A program made the position numbers and the translations under genes. Of a stretch of 64,000 nt of DNA, positions 48,849 to 59,202 are shown in pieces. Source of the stretch: Marinobacter daqiaonensis (GTDB taxonomy: Bacteria; Pseudomonadota; Gammaproteobacteria; Pseudomonadales; Oleiphilaceae); NCBI RefSeq assembly GCF_900115285.1, contig NZ_FOYW01000003.1:330111-394110 (forward strand). Reading direction: 5' to 3'. How positions within the stretch are numbered: the stretch's first letter is position 1; each line of letters begins with the position of its first letter. Below the pieces are notes generated by a model. That model had not been told where the DNA came from, ran no database searches, and saw nothing but the letters and a program-made list of their open reading frames with translations.

Positions 48849-49523
48849 ATGACAAGCTGCCGCCAGGCCCATGAATACATTGACCAATACGCGAACGGTA
48901 CCATCGCCGCGGCGGACGCCGTTGCGCTGGAGCGGCATGTGGGCGGTTGCATATCGTGCGAGCGGCGGTTGTGCCTGCAGCAACGAATAGCCGGTGAGCT
49001 TGCCCGCCAGGGCGGCATACCGGAACCCGCTCCGGATTTCGAGGCACGGGTGCTTGCCGCAGCCGCCGGTCGCCGTCTTGTCCGCCGACGCTGGACCATG
49101 CCGGTTATCGGTGGTGCCATTGCTGCCGCGCTGGTACTGGGCCTTGCTCTTGACCTGGATTCCGGGGCACACGAGGAGCCGGGGCTGGCGTCTGTGCAGG
49201 AGCAGGCGAACCGTGAGGTAGTCTCCGCTGAGCCCCGGGAGCAAACAGTGCGACTGGCTTTCCACTCCCGGTCCCAACTGGATGACGTCAGCCTCACCCT
49301 GGAGCTGCCACCTCATGTGGAGCTGGTTCAGTTTCCCGGACACCACCAGTTGACCTGGCAGGTCAATCTGAAACCCGGTGACAACGTCATCGCCCTGCCA
49401 CTTCGTATCGCCTATCCTGAGCGGGGAGAGATCATCGCCCGCCTGGACGATGGCAGCAAAACCAAGACCTTCCGGGCCCCTATACCCGGTACGGGCGTGA
49501 GGGACAAGGAACCTTCGTCATGA
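48849..49523 (+). CDS. Zinc-binding anti-sigma factor, membrane-spanning
   Basis: 224 residues from ATG 48849, preceded by GAGGTGA 5-6 nt upstream; ATG 48831, which overlaps the sigma stop, is an alternative. The N-terminal ZAS motif H30-VGG-C34-IS-C37 is the signature of anti-sigma factors that bind ECF sigma. A transmembrane helix lies at about 84-102. The periplasmic part (about 105-224) is beta-rich (VSLTLELPPHVELVQFPGH, LTWQVNLKPGDNVIALPL). It should hold the sigma factor inactive until an envelope signal. Overlaps the next gene by 4 bp. Confidence 0.85.
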   Translation: MTSCRQAHEYIDQYANGTIAAADAVALERHVGGCISCERRLCLQQRIAGELARQGGIPEPAPDFEARVLAAAAGRRLVRRRWTMPVIGGAIAAALVLGLALDLDSGAHEEPGLASVQEQANREVVSAEPREQTVRLAFHSRSQLDDVSLTLELPPHVELVQFPGHHQLTWQVNLKPGDNVIALPLRIAYPERGEIIARLDDGSKTKTFRAPIPGTGVRDKEPSS

Positions 49524-49957
49524 ACACATACGGGCAATTGAGGCCTTACTGCCTTGCATTTCTGGCGGCCGCTGTACTCTTGTCTCCGACGAGTCTTCTG
49601 GCCCAGGGCCGGGACGATCTTGACGTCACCATGCGCATGGTGGTGGACGACGAGGATCTGTCTGATGGCCTGGTCCAGGAACTGCAACTACCGGCCTCGC
49701 CCTTGGCCCGCCAAAATGAGCGGGGCGCAAAGGGCCGCCAGGACGCTGAGGACATGCGTGAACAGGGCCGGGCTCTGGGCCGCCGGATTTCGGAAGAAGC
49801 CCGGGACCGGCGCGAGGAGCGTCCCCTGGGAAAGCCCGGTGACGGTCTGGACCTGCCCGGCGACTCTCCCCGTGATGATATCGGTGGTGAGCGCCCCGGC
49901 CCGGGCATGGATCCCGGCAACCGACCCGAACGACCGGACCAGGGCGCCCGCCCGTGA
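49520..49957 (+). CDS. Exported disordered protein of the sigma/anti-sigma operon
   Basis: 145 residues. Signal peptide about 1-29 (AFLAAAVLLSPTSLLAQG). The mature protein begins with an acidic segment (RDDLDVTMRMVVDDEDLSDGLVQELQLP). The rest is Arg/Glu- and then Pro/Gly/Asp-rich and probably unstructured (GERPGPGMDPGNRPERPDQG). ATGA overlap with the anti-sigma gene. I do not recognise a family. A role as signal or ligand of the anti-sigma factor would fit its position but is only inference. Confidence 0.7.
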   Translation: MNTYGQLRPYCLAFLAAAVLLSPTSLLAQGRDDLDVTMRMVVDDEDLSDGLVQELQLPASPLARQNERGAKGRQDAEDMREQGRALGRRISEEARDRREERPLGKPGDGLDLPGDSPRDDIGGERPGPGMDPGNRPERPDQGARP

Positions 49958-50039
49958 GATTGTAGCCTGATCCTGCAGGCTGCCCTACACGCCGAAATCG
50001 CACTCCCTGCCGGAGGCCTCCCAAGGCCGTCTTTCCCTC

Positions 50040-50067
50040 TTGGTCACGCTTCCGACCCTGCTATACT
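50040..50067 (+). promoter_or_regulatory. Sigma-70-type promoter of the TPR-barrel gene
   Basis: TTGGTC (50040-50045), a 16-bp spacer and TATACT (50062-50067) preceded by TGC (extended -10). The start site would be near 50074, about 48 nt before the TTG start at 50122. This gene can therefore be transcribed apart from the sigma operon. Confidence 0.6.
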
Positions 50068-50121
50068 GCCGCCACTCATGTTGTCTCTATAAGTAACAAC
50101 CAATACGCGGGGGAGATCCGT

Positions 50122-51459
50122 TTGGCGCGTCTGCTTCATCTGTCCATGACCGGCCTGTTACTGGTCGTCGCTCTGACGTCGCCGCCTGTTCTGGGTAGTG
50201 AACAGGGAACCGAGGTCAGGTCTCTGATGGAGGAGGGCGTGGCCGCTTTTAACCGGGGCGATCTGGAACAGGCCCTCGATCTCCTGGAGGCGGCCCGCGC
50301 GGGCGGGCTGGAGTCTCCCGCCCTGCGTTACAACCTCGGAGTGCTCTACTACCGTATTGAGCGATACGATCTGTCACGGCAGGCGTTCGAGGGGCTGCTG
50401 GGTACTCGCCACGATGCCCTGGCCCGGTACAACCTTGGCCTTGTCGCCCAGGCGCAAGGACGTGAAAGTCAGGCACGGGCTTGGTTTCGCCAGGTCGTCG
50501 AGACCGCGGAACAGGAAAAGCTGCGTGCGCTGGCACAGATCCAGCTGGATGAAAGCCCGGGAACCCGCCGCCCCGACACTGTGGCCTGGGCTGGCTTTGC
50601 TTCCCTGGGGGCGGGCTACGAAGATAACCTTTCCCTGAGGTCCGACAGCGTCGCCTCCGATCTCTCTGACAGCTTCAACGAGGTAATGCTGGCGGGAAAG
50701 GGGCCGGTCCTGAACCTGGGCGGGGAGGGCAAGGCCCTCCATGCCTCGGGCAGTTTCTTCCGCCGTCACTATCATTCGGAAGAGGAGTTCAACAGTGATG
50801 CCGCCAGGCTTGGCCTGTCTTGGGTATCCAGCGGGATGAGCGATCGCAGGGAGGTGGGGCTCAGCCAGAGCTACTATCGCCTGGGCGGGGAGTCCCGTGA
50901 GCTGCACACCTCCATCATGCTGAAGTACCGGCAGGAGGGTTGCGGCTCCTTCGGTACCAATGGTCGCTGTGAAATGGCCCTCGTCGCCTCAACGGTGACG
51001 CCGTTCGACGGATTCGAGGCCTACGAGGGCATGCGCTACCTCGCCTGGGCGGGCTATCGTCACGACTGGGATTACTGGCGCGCCTCCGCCCGCCTGTCCC
51101 TGGAATTCAATGAACGGGAGGATATTGCCGAGGGTGATCAGTTTGTCAGCGTGTCGCCGCGACGCCAGGAACTTGTCCTGGAGCTGGACTACCGGCGGTG
51201 GCAGCCATGGACGTTGGGAGCTGAACTGGGGTATCGCCGCAGTGACTATCCTGACCCTTACCGCCTCGCTGCAGCTACGGGCGTCGAGTCAGGGCGCCGG
51301 ATTGACGACCTCTATACGGTGGAGCTGTCAGCGGAATACGCCCTCGCACGGGACTGGACTATTACCGGAACAGCCAGCTACCGTGACAACCACAGTTCAC
51401 TGAACCAGTATCGCTACGATAACCAGATTTATCAGCTCAGTCTCGACTATCTCTTCTGA
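50122..51459 (+). CDS. TPR domain plus outer-membrane beta-barrel protein
   Basis: 445 residues from TTG 50122 (GGGGGAGA about 6-8 nt upstream). Signal peptide about 1-26. TPR repeats at about 30-145 (GVAAFNRGDLEQALDLLEAARAGG, LRYNLGVLYYRIERYDLSRQAFEGLL, ARYNLGLVAQAQGRESQARAWF). From about 150 on, alternating strands with aromatic girdles and a C-terminal strand ending in Phe (YQLSLDYLF) indicate a beta-barrel of about 14 strands. This architecture resembles Slam-type surface lipoprotein assembly modulators, but family membership is not proven. It lies at the end of the ECF-sigma group. Confidence 0.8.
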   Translation: MARLLHLSMTGLLLVVALTSPPVLGSEQGTEVRSLMEEGVAAFNRGDLEQALDLLEAARAGGLESPALRYNLGVLYYRIERYDLSRQAFEGLLGTRHDALARYNLGLVAQAQGRESQARAWFRQVVETAEQEKLRALAQIQLDESPGTRRPDTVAWAGFASLGAGYEDNLSLRSDSVASDLSDSFNEVMLAGKGPVLNLGGEGKALHASGSFFRRHYHSEEEFNSDAARLGLSWVSSGMSDRREVGLSQSYYRLGGESRELHTSIMLKYRQEGCGSFGTNGRCEMALVASTVTPFDGFEAYEGMRYLAWAGYRHDWDYWRASARLSLEFNEREDIAEGDQFVSVSPRRQELVLELDYRRWQPWTLGAELGYRRSDYPDPYRLAAATGVESGRRIDDLYTVELSAEYALARDWTITGTASYRDNHSSLNQYRYDNQIYQLSLDYLF

Positions 51460-51515
51460 TCCGCCTGCTGGTTCTGAGGCGACCGGCACCTTTCCCTGGT
51501 CCCGGCCGGGGTTCA

Positions 51516-52796
<1,281 letters not shown>

Positions 52797-52885
52797 GTCA
52801 GCGGCTCCTTTGGTGCTCGCCAGAAAGAATACGGTCGAGACTCGACAATGGAATAAGTGATCGCAATCCTACCAGAGATTGACGC

Positions 52886-53557
52886 CTAGCGAGGCCGGAA
52901 ACAGGGATGGTGTTCGGCGAACAGCCGCGTGAATGTCCGGGCCCGCGCCTCGATCTCATTGGCCTCCCCGGCGAAAAGCCCCCCGACCACCGCCAGCAGG
53001 TCTGCTCCGGCGCGGATCAGCGGTTCGCCGTTGGTCTCCGTTATGCCGCCAATGGCGGTGCGGGGCAGTCCAAGTCCCCCCGCCCGGGTCAGAACCTCGG
53101 GCGAGGCGGAGGGCGCGCCGGGCTTGGTGGCGGACTCGTGGAATCGGCCAAACGCGAGGTAGTCGGCTCCCAGGTGGGCGGCCTTTTCCGCCAGCTCAAG
53201 CCGGCCATGACAGGTGATCCCGATAATGGCGTCCTTTCCGAGCAGGGCCCGGGCTTCCGCCACCGTGGCATCGCTTTGCCCCAGGTGCACGCCCTGGGCA
53301 CCGGATTCCGCAGCAAGCCGCGGGTCGTCGTTGATGATCAGGGGTACGCCCTCAGCCCGGCAAAGACTGGCGAGGGCTTTTGCCTGCCCGAGTCGCTGAG
53401 CTGCGCCCAGGTTTTTTTCACGGTACTGGACCAGTACCGCGCCGCCACGAATGGCCGCAGCCACGGCCGCTACCAGCTGGCCCTGGGGCAGGAGGTGGCT
53501 ATCGGTGATGGCGTACAGTCCCGGGCGCAGGCCCTTGGCGAACACGGGTCGGGTCAT
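52886..53557 (-). CDS. thiE: Thiamine phosphate synthase
   Basis: 223 residues. It joins HMP-PP and thiazole phosphate. TIM-barrel motifs: GLYAITDSHLLP, VLVQYREKNL, LIINDDPRLAAESGAQGVHLGQSD, and IGITCHG, then FGRFHESATKPGAP and TAIGGITETNGEPLI. Its ATG overlaps the thiD stop (ATGA, 53554-53557), so thiD and thiE are coupled and supply the same final step. Confidence 0.95.
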   Translation of the reverse strand: MTRPVFAKGLRPGLYAITDSHLLPQGQLVAAVAAAIRGGAVLVQYREKNLGAAQRLGQAKALASLCRAEGVPLIINDDPRLAAESGAQGVHLGQSDATVAEARALLGKDAIIGITCHGRLELAEKAAHLGADYLAFGRFHESATKPGAPSASPEVLTRAGGLGLPRTAIGGITETNGEPLIRAGADLLAVVGGLFAGEANEIEARARTFTRLFAEHHPCFRPR

Positions 53558-54348
53558 GGTGTCTCCGACAGGGGCACGGAGCGATCCGGTACCGGCTGGC
53601 CTCCCCCGACGGCGAGAGCGTGGTTGATGGCTCCGGATACGAAGGCCTGGGCCTGCTCAATGGCCTGTTCCAGGGTAAGCCCCCTCGCCCGGCCGGCCGC
53701 AATGGCTGCGGCGAGGGTGCAACCGGTGCCATGGTACTCACCGCCGACACGGGTAATCTGCCACTGCCTGGGCGGTTGACCCGGACGATAGAGCGTATTG
53801 ACGATGTTTGCTCCGGTACAGTGGCCGCCGGTGGCCAGCACGCCCCGGCACCCACCGGCGATCAACTGCCCGGCCGCTGCCTCCGGATCGTCGTGCCGAC
53901 CCAGCATGGTCAGCTCGACACCGTTGGGGGTGATAATCTCGGCGCGGCCGAACAGGCGGGTTTTCATGGCGTCCAGAAGCTTGTCGTCAGCCAGGTCACC
54001 ACCGCCGGCGGCCTTGATGACGGGGTCGAGAATCAGGGGTAGTCCGGGATGCCGGTCCAGAAAGTCGGCCAGCACGGCGACCACATCGGCGTTGCCCAGG
54101 GCCCCGGTCTTGACGGCGTCAATCCGGCAGTCGGCTGCCAGGCAATCCAGTTGCTGGCGGATCAGGTCGGCGTCAACCGGGGCCGCATTGTAGACGTTAT
54201 GAGTATCCTGCACCGTCAGGCAACTCAGTACCGGCAATGGGTGCGCTCCGAGTGTGGTGACGGCCTGAATGTCCGCCTGGATACCGGCGCCGCCGGAGGG
54301 ATCCAGGCCCGAGAGAATCAGTACCTGCGGGCGTTGATGGAGTTTGAT
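53554..54348 (-). CDS. thiD: Hydroxymethylpyrimidine/phosphomethylpyrimidine kinase (rare ATC start)
   Basis: 264 residues if translation begins at ATC 54348. It phosphorylates HMP and HMP-P. Ribokinase-family motifs: VLILSGLDPSGGAGIQADIQA, VLDPVIKAAGG-like LILDPVIK, ITPNGVELTMLG, VLATGGHCTGA and the catalytic Asp-equivalent region GEYHGTGCTLAAAIAA. The family N-terminus would lie where no ATG, GTG or TTG exists in this frame. A perfect AGGAGG (54355-54360) stands 6 nt before the ATC, so a non-canonical start is likely. The ribosome-binding site overlaps the stop of hemJ (TGAGGAGG). Confidence 0.9.
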   Translation of the reverse strand: MKLHQRPQVLILSGLDPSGGAGIQADIQAVTTLGAHPLPVLSCLTVQDTHNVYNAAPVDADLIRQQLDCLAADCRIDAVKTGALGNADVVAVLADFLDRHPGLPLILDPVIKAAGGGDLADDKLLDAMKTRLFGRAEIITPNGVELTMLGRHDDPEAAAGQLIAGGCRGVLATGGHCTGANIVNTLYRPGQPPRQWQITRVGGEYHGTGCTLAAAIAAGRARGLTLEQAIEQAQAFVSGAINHALAVGGGQPVPDRSVPLSETP

Positions 54349-54359
54349 GACGAACCTCC

Positions 54360-54782
54360 TCAGAAGGGTTTGACCACGGCCAGGATGACCACGGCGACCA
54401 GGATCAGTACCGGAAGTTCGTTGAACCACCGGTAGAAGACATGACTGCGTGTGTTCCGGTCTTCCCGAAAGACCCTGACCAGGTGGCCGCAATAGAAGTG
54501 GTAGGCAATCAGCAGGGCCACCAGCAACAGCTTCGCATGCATCCATCCCTGACTGAAATAGCCCGGGAGGTTGTAGCTCAGCAGCCATACGCCGAACACA
54601 ATGGTGGCAATCATGGACGGCGTGGTGATCCCCCGGTACAGCTTTCGCTCCATGACCTTGAAGCGCTCCTGCCCGGGCCTGTCCTCGCAGGCGGCATGGT
54701 AAACGAACAGTCTGGGCAGGTAGAAAATGCCGGCGAACCAGCTTACCAGGGAAATTATATGCAGGGCCTTTACCCATAGCAT
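54360..54782 (-). CDS. hemJ: Protoporphyrinogen IX oxidase HemJ-like membrane protein
   Basis: 140 residues from ATG 54782. It has four transmembrane helices and starts MLWVKALHIISLVSWFAGIFYLPRLFVYHA, the HemJ signature with its conserved His; later KLYRGITTPSM and WMHAKLLLVALLIAYH. HemJ oxidises protoporphyrinogen IX in late heme synthesis. The position between hemL/thi genes and a ClC gene supports a role in the heme pathway. The gene lies just 5 bp after the ClC gene's stop. Confidence 0.92.
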   Translation of the reverse strand: MLWVKALHIISLVSWFAGIFYLPRLFVYHAACEDRPGQERFKVMERKLYRGITTPSMIATIVFGVWLLSYNLPGYFSQGWMHAKLLLVALLIAYHFYCGHLVRVFREDRNTRSHVFYRWFNELPVLILVAVVILAVVKPF

Positions 54783-54787
54783 GGTGG

Positions 54788-56560
54788 TCAGCTCCGTCGG
54801 TATTGGTAGTAGCTTTCGATGTCGGACTTGAGAATGACGCCGTAGATCCGCTGAATCATAGGTGCCACGTGTCGCTGCACATACAGGGCTTCGGCCTGGG
54901 TATTCTCGAACTGGTCCAGGGCCTCTTCCAGTGTTGCCTGGTATTGAATCGGGGCCAGATCGCGGCGATTGGCAGGCATTTCCATCAGGTCGATGGCCTC
55001 GGGTAGTGGTCTTTCCTCCTCGGCCTCCCGGTTCTTGAGGTGTTCCAGGAAGCGGGCCAGATCCACCGAGGGCATAAGGGCGGTAGGCCCACTGCTGCCT
55101 TCCACGACAAGCCACTTGGGCTCGTTTTTCAGCAGTTCCTGGGCGGCGGTGTAGGTGATTTCACGATCGGTCCGGGCGATGCTCCGGTCCATGATGGCGC
55201 CCACCGCTATCCGTCGCAATGCCTGGATGACGGGTGAGTGATGATAACTCAGGCCCTGGTTCTGGAGCATGGTCAGGAACACCGATTTCTTGCCGAACAC
55301 TTCACTGGTGACCAGTGAGGCGGTGGTAATGATGAGCATGCCGGGGAGGATGATGTTGGGGTTGCGGGTCAGCTCCATCAATGCCATGAGCGCCGCCAGT
55401 GGCGCCTGAAGGACAGCGCCCATCATGGCGCCCATGCCCAGCATGGCGTAGAAGCCCACCGAAGACGTCACCGCCGGTGCCACTGAAGCCCCGATAAGGC
55501 CCATGGCCGCGCCGATGGTGGCCCCCATGAAAATGGTGGGACCAATGATTCCGCTGGGCATGCCGAGGCCTATTGTGACGGCGGTGATGACCAGCTTCGC
55601 GACACCGGCGCCCAGCAGCAGCCAGAAAGCCATCTCACCGTTGATGGCGGCGGTAACCGTGTCATAGCCGATGCCCATGACTTCCGGCACCACAAGGGCG
55701 AACGGCACCATCAGCAGGCCGGCCACAGTCAGCCGCAGCAGAATCGGCCGGTGCTGTTGGCGACTGGTGAGAGAGAGGATGTGAATGAAGGTGGCCGCCG
55801 CCACGCCAATGATCAGGGCGATGGCGATTATCCAGGGTATTTCCATGAGCGAGTTCATGGTCAGTGCCGGCACGCTGAAGGCGGGTTCGGCTCCATAGAC
55901 CGCCTGGGTCACGATGGCGGCGCTGACCGCTGCCAGGATGATGGGGGTGAATCCGGCGATGGTGTATTCCATCATCACCACTTCCATGGCAAAGATCACG
56001 CCCGAGATCGGGGTATTGAAAGAGGCGGATATGGCTGCGGCGCAGCCACAGGCCACCAGGGTGCGGATGCTGTTGTTGGGCAGCCGCATCCACTGCCCCA
56101 TGAGACTTGAGAACGCAGCACCGAGATGAACCGCGGGCCCCTCCCGGCCGGCCGACTGGCCGGTGACCACGGTGGTGACCCCGGTTACGAACTGGACCAG
56201 GGCGCTACGCAGCGGGATGTACCCCTGGTGGTAGTTCAGCCGCTCCATGACATGGACCACCCCTACCTTGCGGTTCCGGGAGGACAGATTGTGAAGCAGA
56301 AGCCCCAGGAGTATGGCTCCCGTCAGCGGCAGAGCGCCACGGGTAATGAGGGACAGTTCCTCGAAGGCCTCATGGCCGCCGGGAAGCAGGTAGTCCAGGG
56401 GCCATTCAATGGCGAAGCGGAACAGCAGAATCACACCGCCGGTAACAATCCCGGAAAGCAGCCCCAGCAAGGCCAGCTGAGGCAGGGCGTCAACATCCGC
56501 CAGGCGCCTGCGGAAGAGCGGGATCAGGTTGTTGGTCAGATGCTCTCTGAGCTTTTGCAT
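54788..56560 (-). CDS. ClC-type chloride channel/antiporter with C-terminal CBS-like domains
   Basis: 590 residues. The ClC membrane core (about 25-430) has the selectivity and gating motif GREGPAVHLG, with the gating Glu, then FNTPISGVIFAME and GMPSGIIGPTIFMG in place of GGxFAP. About 160 C-terminal residues (DRSIARTDREITYTAAQELL, then YQATLEEALDQFENT) look like a pair of CBS regulatory domains. The Tyr of the inner gate and the external Glu for proton coupling cannot be settled from the sequence alone. It may be an H+/Cl- exchanger. Same strand as hemJ with a 5-bp gap. Confidence 0.9.
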   Translation of the reverse strand: MQKLREHLTNNLIPLFRRRLADVDALPQLALLGLLSGIVTGGVILLFRFAIEWPLDYLLPGGHEAFEELSLITRGALPLTGAILLGLLLHNLSSRNRKVGVVHVMERLNYHQGYIPLRSALVQFVTGVTTVVTGQSAGREGPAVHLGAAFSSLMGQWMRLPNNSIRTLVACGCAAAISASFNTPISGVIFAMEVVMMEYTIAGFTPIILAAVSAAIVTQAVYGAEPAFSVPALTMNSLMEIPWIIAIALIIGVAAATFIHILSLTSRQQHRPILLRLTVAGLLMVPFALVVPEVMGIGYDTVTAAINGEMAFWLLLGAGVAKLVITAVTIGLGMPSGIIGPTIFMGATIGAAMGLIGASVAPAVTSSVGFYAMLGMGAMMGAVLQAPLAALMALMELTRNPNIILPGMLIITTASLVTSEVFGKKSVFLTMLQNQGLSYHHSPVIQALRRIAVGAIMDRSIARTDREITYTAAQELLKNEPKWLVVEGSSGPTALMPSVDLARFLEHLKNREAEEERPLPEAIDLMEMPANRRDLAPIQYQATLEEALDQFENTQAEALYVQRHVAPMIQRIYGVILKSDIESYYQYRRS

Positions 56561-56805
56561 GGGCTATGCCGACAGGCGCCTGGGTTATGGAGGTGATAAC
56601 GGTAATGAGAAATAATCATAAGGCATTGTAACGGTCAGAGGGACCGCTGCAATAAGACCCTGGTTTATCATGATAGACTACTGTTTTTTCGGGCGGCGGA
56701 TCACCGCCGGTGCATTTAATCGGGCAGTGTGGGGTCCCGCCATCGCAGTCGCGGATATCGGTGACTGCGAGGGGCACCCGGATTCAGACAGGACAGGAGA
56801 GACAG

Positions 56806-57843
56806 GTGATCAAAGCAGGTATTGTCGGAGGCACGGGGTACACGGGCGTTGAACTGCTCCGGATTCTCGCCATCCACCCCGAGGTAGAGGTGGCCTGTAT
56901 CACTTCCCGTTCGGAAGCGGGTATTGCCGTTTCGGATATGTATCCGAACCTGCGGGGCTATTACGAGCTTGCCTTCACCGAGCCGGACATCGACGTTCTG
57001 GCAAGCTGTGACCTGGTGTTTTTCGCGACCCCTCATGGTGTTGCCATGCGGATGGCGCCGGAGCTTCTGGCCCGCGGCGTACGTATTGTCGACCTTTCTG
57101 CTGACTTCCGGATCAAGGATCTCGATGTCTGGGCGCGCTGGTATGGTATGCCCCATGAAACCGCCGAGTGGGCTGAAAAAGCTGTCTACGGGCTGCCTGA
57201 AGTGGCCCGGGATGCGATCCGCGACGCCCGTTTGGTGGCCAATCCCGGCTGCTACCCTACCGCGGTTCAGCTGGGCTTCCTGCCCCTTCTGGAGAATGGC
57301 CTTATCCGCACCGGACACCTGGTGGCAGACGCCAAGTCCGGCGCCAGTGGCGCCGGCCGACAGGCCAATGTGGGGATGCTTCACGGCGAAGTGGGTGAAA
57401 GTTTCAAGGCGTATGGGGCGTCCGGCCACCGTCATCTTCCCGAGATCCGCCAGGGTCTTGAGTTGGCGGCTGGTGGCAAGGTCGGAATCAGCTTTGTGCC
57501 TCACCTGGTTCCAATGATTCGTGGTATCGAAGCGACGCTCTATGCCGAACTGGAAACCCCGGAGGATTTTGACCGGCTCCAGTCCCTGTACGAGGGCCGC
57601 TTCCGGGACGAACCTTTCGTTGACGTCATGCCCTTTGGCAGCCACCCGGAAACCCGGAGTGTCCGGGGTGAGAACACCTGTAGAATGGCGCTTCATCGGC
57701 AGGAAAACAGTCCCGTTGTCATCGTCACCTCGGTGATCGACAACCTGGTCAAGGGCGCGGCCGGTCAGGCAGTGCAGAACATGAACATCATGTTCGGTCT
57801 TACCGAGCATGCCGGCCTCAGAGCCCCGGCGTTGTTGCCATGA
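56806..57843 (+). CDS. argC: N-acetyl-gamma-glutamyl-phosphate reductase
   Basis: 345 residues from GTG 56806 (GGAGAGACAG just upstream); the longer frame from 56710 lacks support. NADPH-dependent step three of arginine synthesis. The Rossmann motif is [38 protein letters not shown] and the active-site Cys in [12 protein letters not shown] are present, as are HRHLPEI and FVPHLVPM. It begins a conserved strand argC, DUF6776, bactofilin, erpA. Confidence 0.96.
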   Translation: MIKAGIVGGTGYTGVELLRILAIHPEVEVACITSRSEAGIAVSDMYPNLRGYYELAFTEPDIDVLASCDLVFFATPHGVAMRMAPELLARGVRIVDLSADFRIKDLDVWARWYGMPHETAEWAEKAVYGLPEVARDAIRDARLVANPGCYPTAVQLGFLPLLENGLIRTGHLVADAKSGASGAGRQANVGMLHGEVGESFKAYGASGHRHLPEIRQGLELAAGGKVGISFVPHLVPMIRGIEATLYAELETPEDFDRLQSLYEGRFRDEPFVDVMPFGSHPETRSVRGENTCRMALHRQENSPVVIVTSVIDNLVKGAAGQAVQNMNIMFGLTEHAGLRAPALLP

Positions 57844-57873
57844 TGGCGGCTGGCGGCGCCGGAGACTGTTGCC

Positions 57874-58614
57874 GTGGCTGAGACCAGAAACCCCCAGGAA
57901 GAATTCATGATCGTGCCCAGGCGCCAGGGAGTGCGCCTGTCCAGGGTTGTCGGGGTACTGTTTCTCTGTGTTCTGTGCGGACTGGTGGGTTACGGTCTGG
58001 GCTGGTCCCAGGGCGGCTATCGTATCGCCGATGTGGCCCAGAGCCGCCCTTCGCTCGCGGGAGAGCTGGCTCGGCTCAAGGCGGAATATGATGAAGTCCG
58101 CCAGCAGATGACAAGGCTGGAACGCAGTCACGCCATTGATCAGGAAGCGTTGAGGTCCGCCCGCAACACCATGGCGGAGCTCGACGGCACGATTGCATCC
58201 CTGGAATCGGATCTCACGTTTTATCGCAATATCATGGCCCCATCGGAAGTCAGCAAGGGTCTCCAGGTGGACCAGCTCAGCCTGCGGCAGGTGCGGGGAG
58301 AGGGTCGCTATGGCTTCAAGCTGGTGTTGACTCAGGTAGGTGACAATAAAAGCTACATTTCGGGCGTGGTGGCAGTGAATATCATAGGGGCACGGAAAGG
58401 AGAGCAGGAGGTTATTCCATTGCGGGATCTGTCGCAGGAGGTCGAGGACCTCGGTGTGCGCTTCCGCTTTCGCTATTTCCAGGATGTCGAAGGCACTCTG
58501 ACCCTGCCTGAAGACTTTGAACCCTATGAAATTCAGGTGGTTGCCAAGGCAGAAGGTGCCAAGGCCTCCCAGGCCGAGCGCACCTTTGACTGGCGCCAAC
58601 TCACGGAGAGCTGA
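57874..58614 (+). CDS. DUF6776 family membrane-anchored coiled-coil protein
   Basis: 246 residues from GTG 57874; ATG 57907 (MIVPRRQ) is an equally good alternative with GGAAG upstream. One transmembrane helix (about 25-44, VVGVLFLCVLCGLVGYGLGW), a coiled coil (about 60-115), and a beta-rich periplasmic domain (about 130-235: YGFKLVLTQVGDNKSYISGVVAVNIIG). The gene precedes bactofilin by 2 bp, a conserved pair, so it may anchor or recruit the bactofilin scaffold. That is inference. Confidence 0.8.
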   Translation: MAETRNPQEEFMIVPRRQGVRLSRVVGVLFLCVLCGLVGYGLGWSQGGYRIADVAQSRPSLAGELARLKAEYDEVRQQMTRLERSHAIDQEALRSARNTMAELDGTIASLESDLTFYRNIMAPSEVSKGLQVDQLSLRQVRGEGRYGFKLVLTQVGDNKSYISGVVAVNIIGARKGEQEVIPLRDLSQEVEDLGVRFRFRYFQDVEGTLTLPEDFEPYEIQVVAKAEGAKASQAERTFDWRQLTES

Positions 58615-58616
58615 AT

Positions 58617-59141
58617 ATGCTAAGTAAGAAGAAGCAGAAACCGAAACGGCCACAGGGGCATTTCGATACCCTGATCTCGGCAAAGACAACGGTGGAGGGC
58701 AACATTCGCTTCTGCGGAGGCCTGCATGTGGACGGTAAGGTGCAGGGCAATATCATGGCCGAGGAGCAGGCGGACACGGCACTGATCCGCGTTTCAGAAT
58801 GCGGCGAGGTCCAGGGGGACATAGTGGCGCCCCACATTGTTATAAACGGCACCGTAACCGGTGATGTCTTTGCTCTGTCGCACCTTGAACTCGCCGAAAA
58901 AGCCGCCATTAAAGGAAACGTGTTCTATAACCTGATTCAGATGGAGGCAGGCGCCTCCGTGAACGGAAACATGGTGCACAGCAAGGATCCGGACGCCCTT
59001 CCAAGGCCGGCCCGTTTGAATGCCCCGCTAACCCGCGGGCCGGTGGATCAGACGGGAGACGAGCTTCCGGAGGATAGCCCCGGGGAGCCGGGGGTCAATC
59101 CACTGGACGAGGCACTGCCCGCCGGAGGCTCCAAGGAATAG
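58617..59141 (+). CDS. Bactofilin
   Basis: 174 residues. The DUF583 right-handed beta-helix core (about 20-120): DTLISAKTTVEGNIRFCGGLHVDGKVQGNI, GEVQGDIVAPHIVINGTVTGDVF, AAIKGNVFYNLIQMEAGASVNGNM. A basic N-terminus (LSKKKQKPKRPQGHF) may contact membrane or DNA, and a disordered acidic/Pro tail follows. Bactofilins polymerise without nucleotide and scaffold cell-wall or polar proteins. Starts 2 bp after the DUF6776 gene; an M23 peptidase lies 1.5 kb away, a common bactofilin companion. Confidence 0.93.
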   Translation: MLSKKKQKPKRPQGHFDTLISAKTTVEGNIRFCGGLHVDGKVQGNIMAEEQADTALIRVSECGEVQGDIVAPHIVINGTVTGDVFALSHLELAEKAAIKGNVFYNLIQMEAGASVNGNMVHSKDPDALPRPARLNAPLTRGPVDQTGDELPEDSPGEPGVNPLDEALPAGGSKE

Positions 59142-59170
59142 TTGACCAATTTGGTCAGGAATACCATAAT
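59142..59170 (+). promoter_or_regulatory. Sigma-70 promoter of erpA
   Basis: TTGACC (59142-59147), a 17-bp spacer and CATAAT (59165-59170). It starts at the base after the bactofilin stop. Within the spacer ACCAATTTGGT forms a small palindrome. Start site near 59177. Confidence 0.7.
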
Positions 59171-59202
59171 GGCACCACTAACGTGATGTCGGGAGGCCAC
59201 AG

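Noticed and set aside
56716..58689. 657-codon minus-strand open frame opposite argC and the DUF6776 gene
   Set aside because: It is a shadow of high-GC coding sequence on the other strand, with no domain and no start signals.
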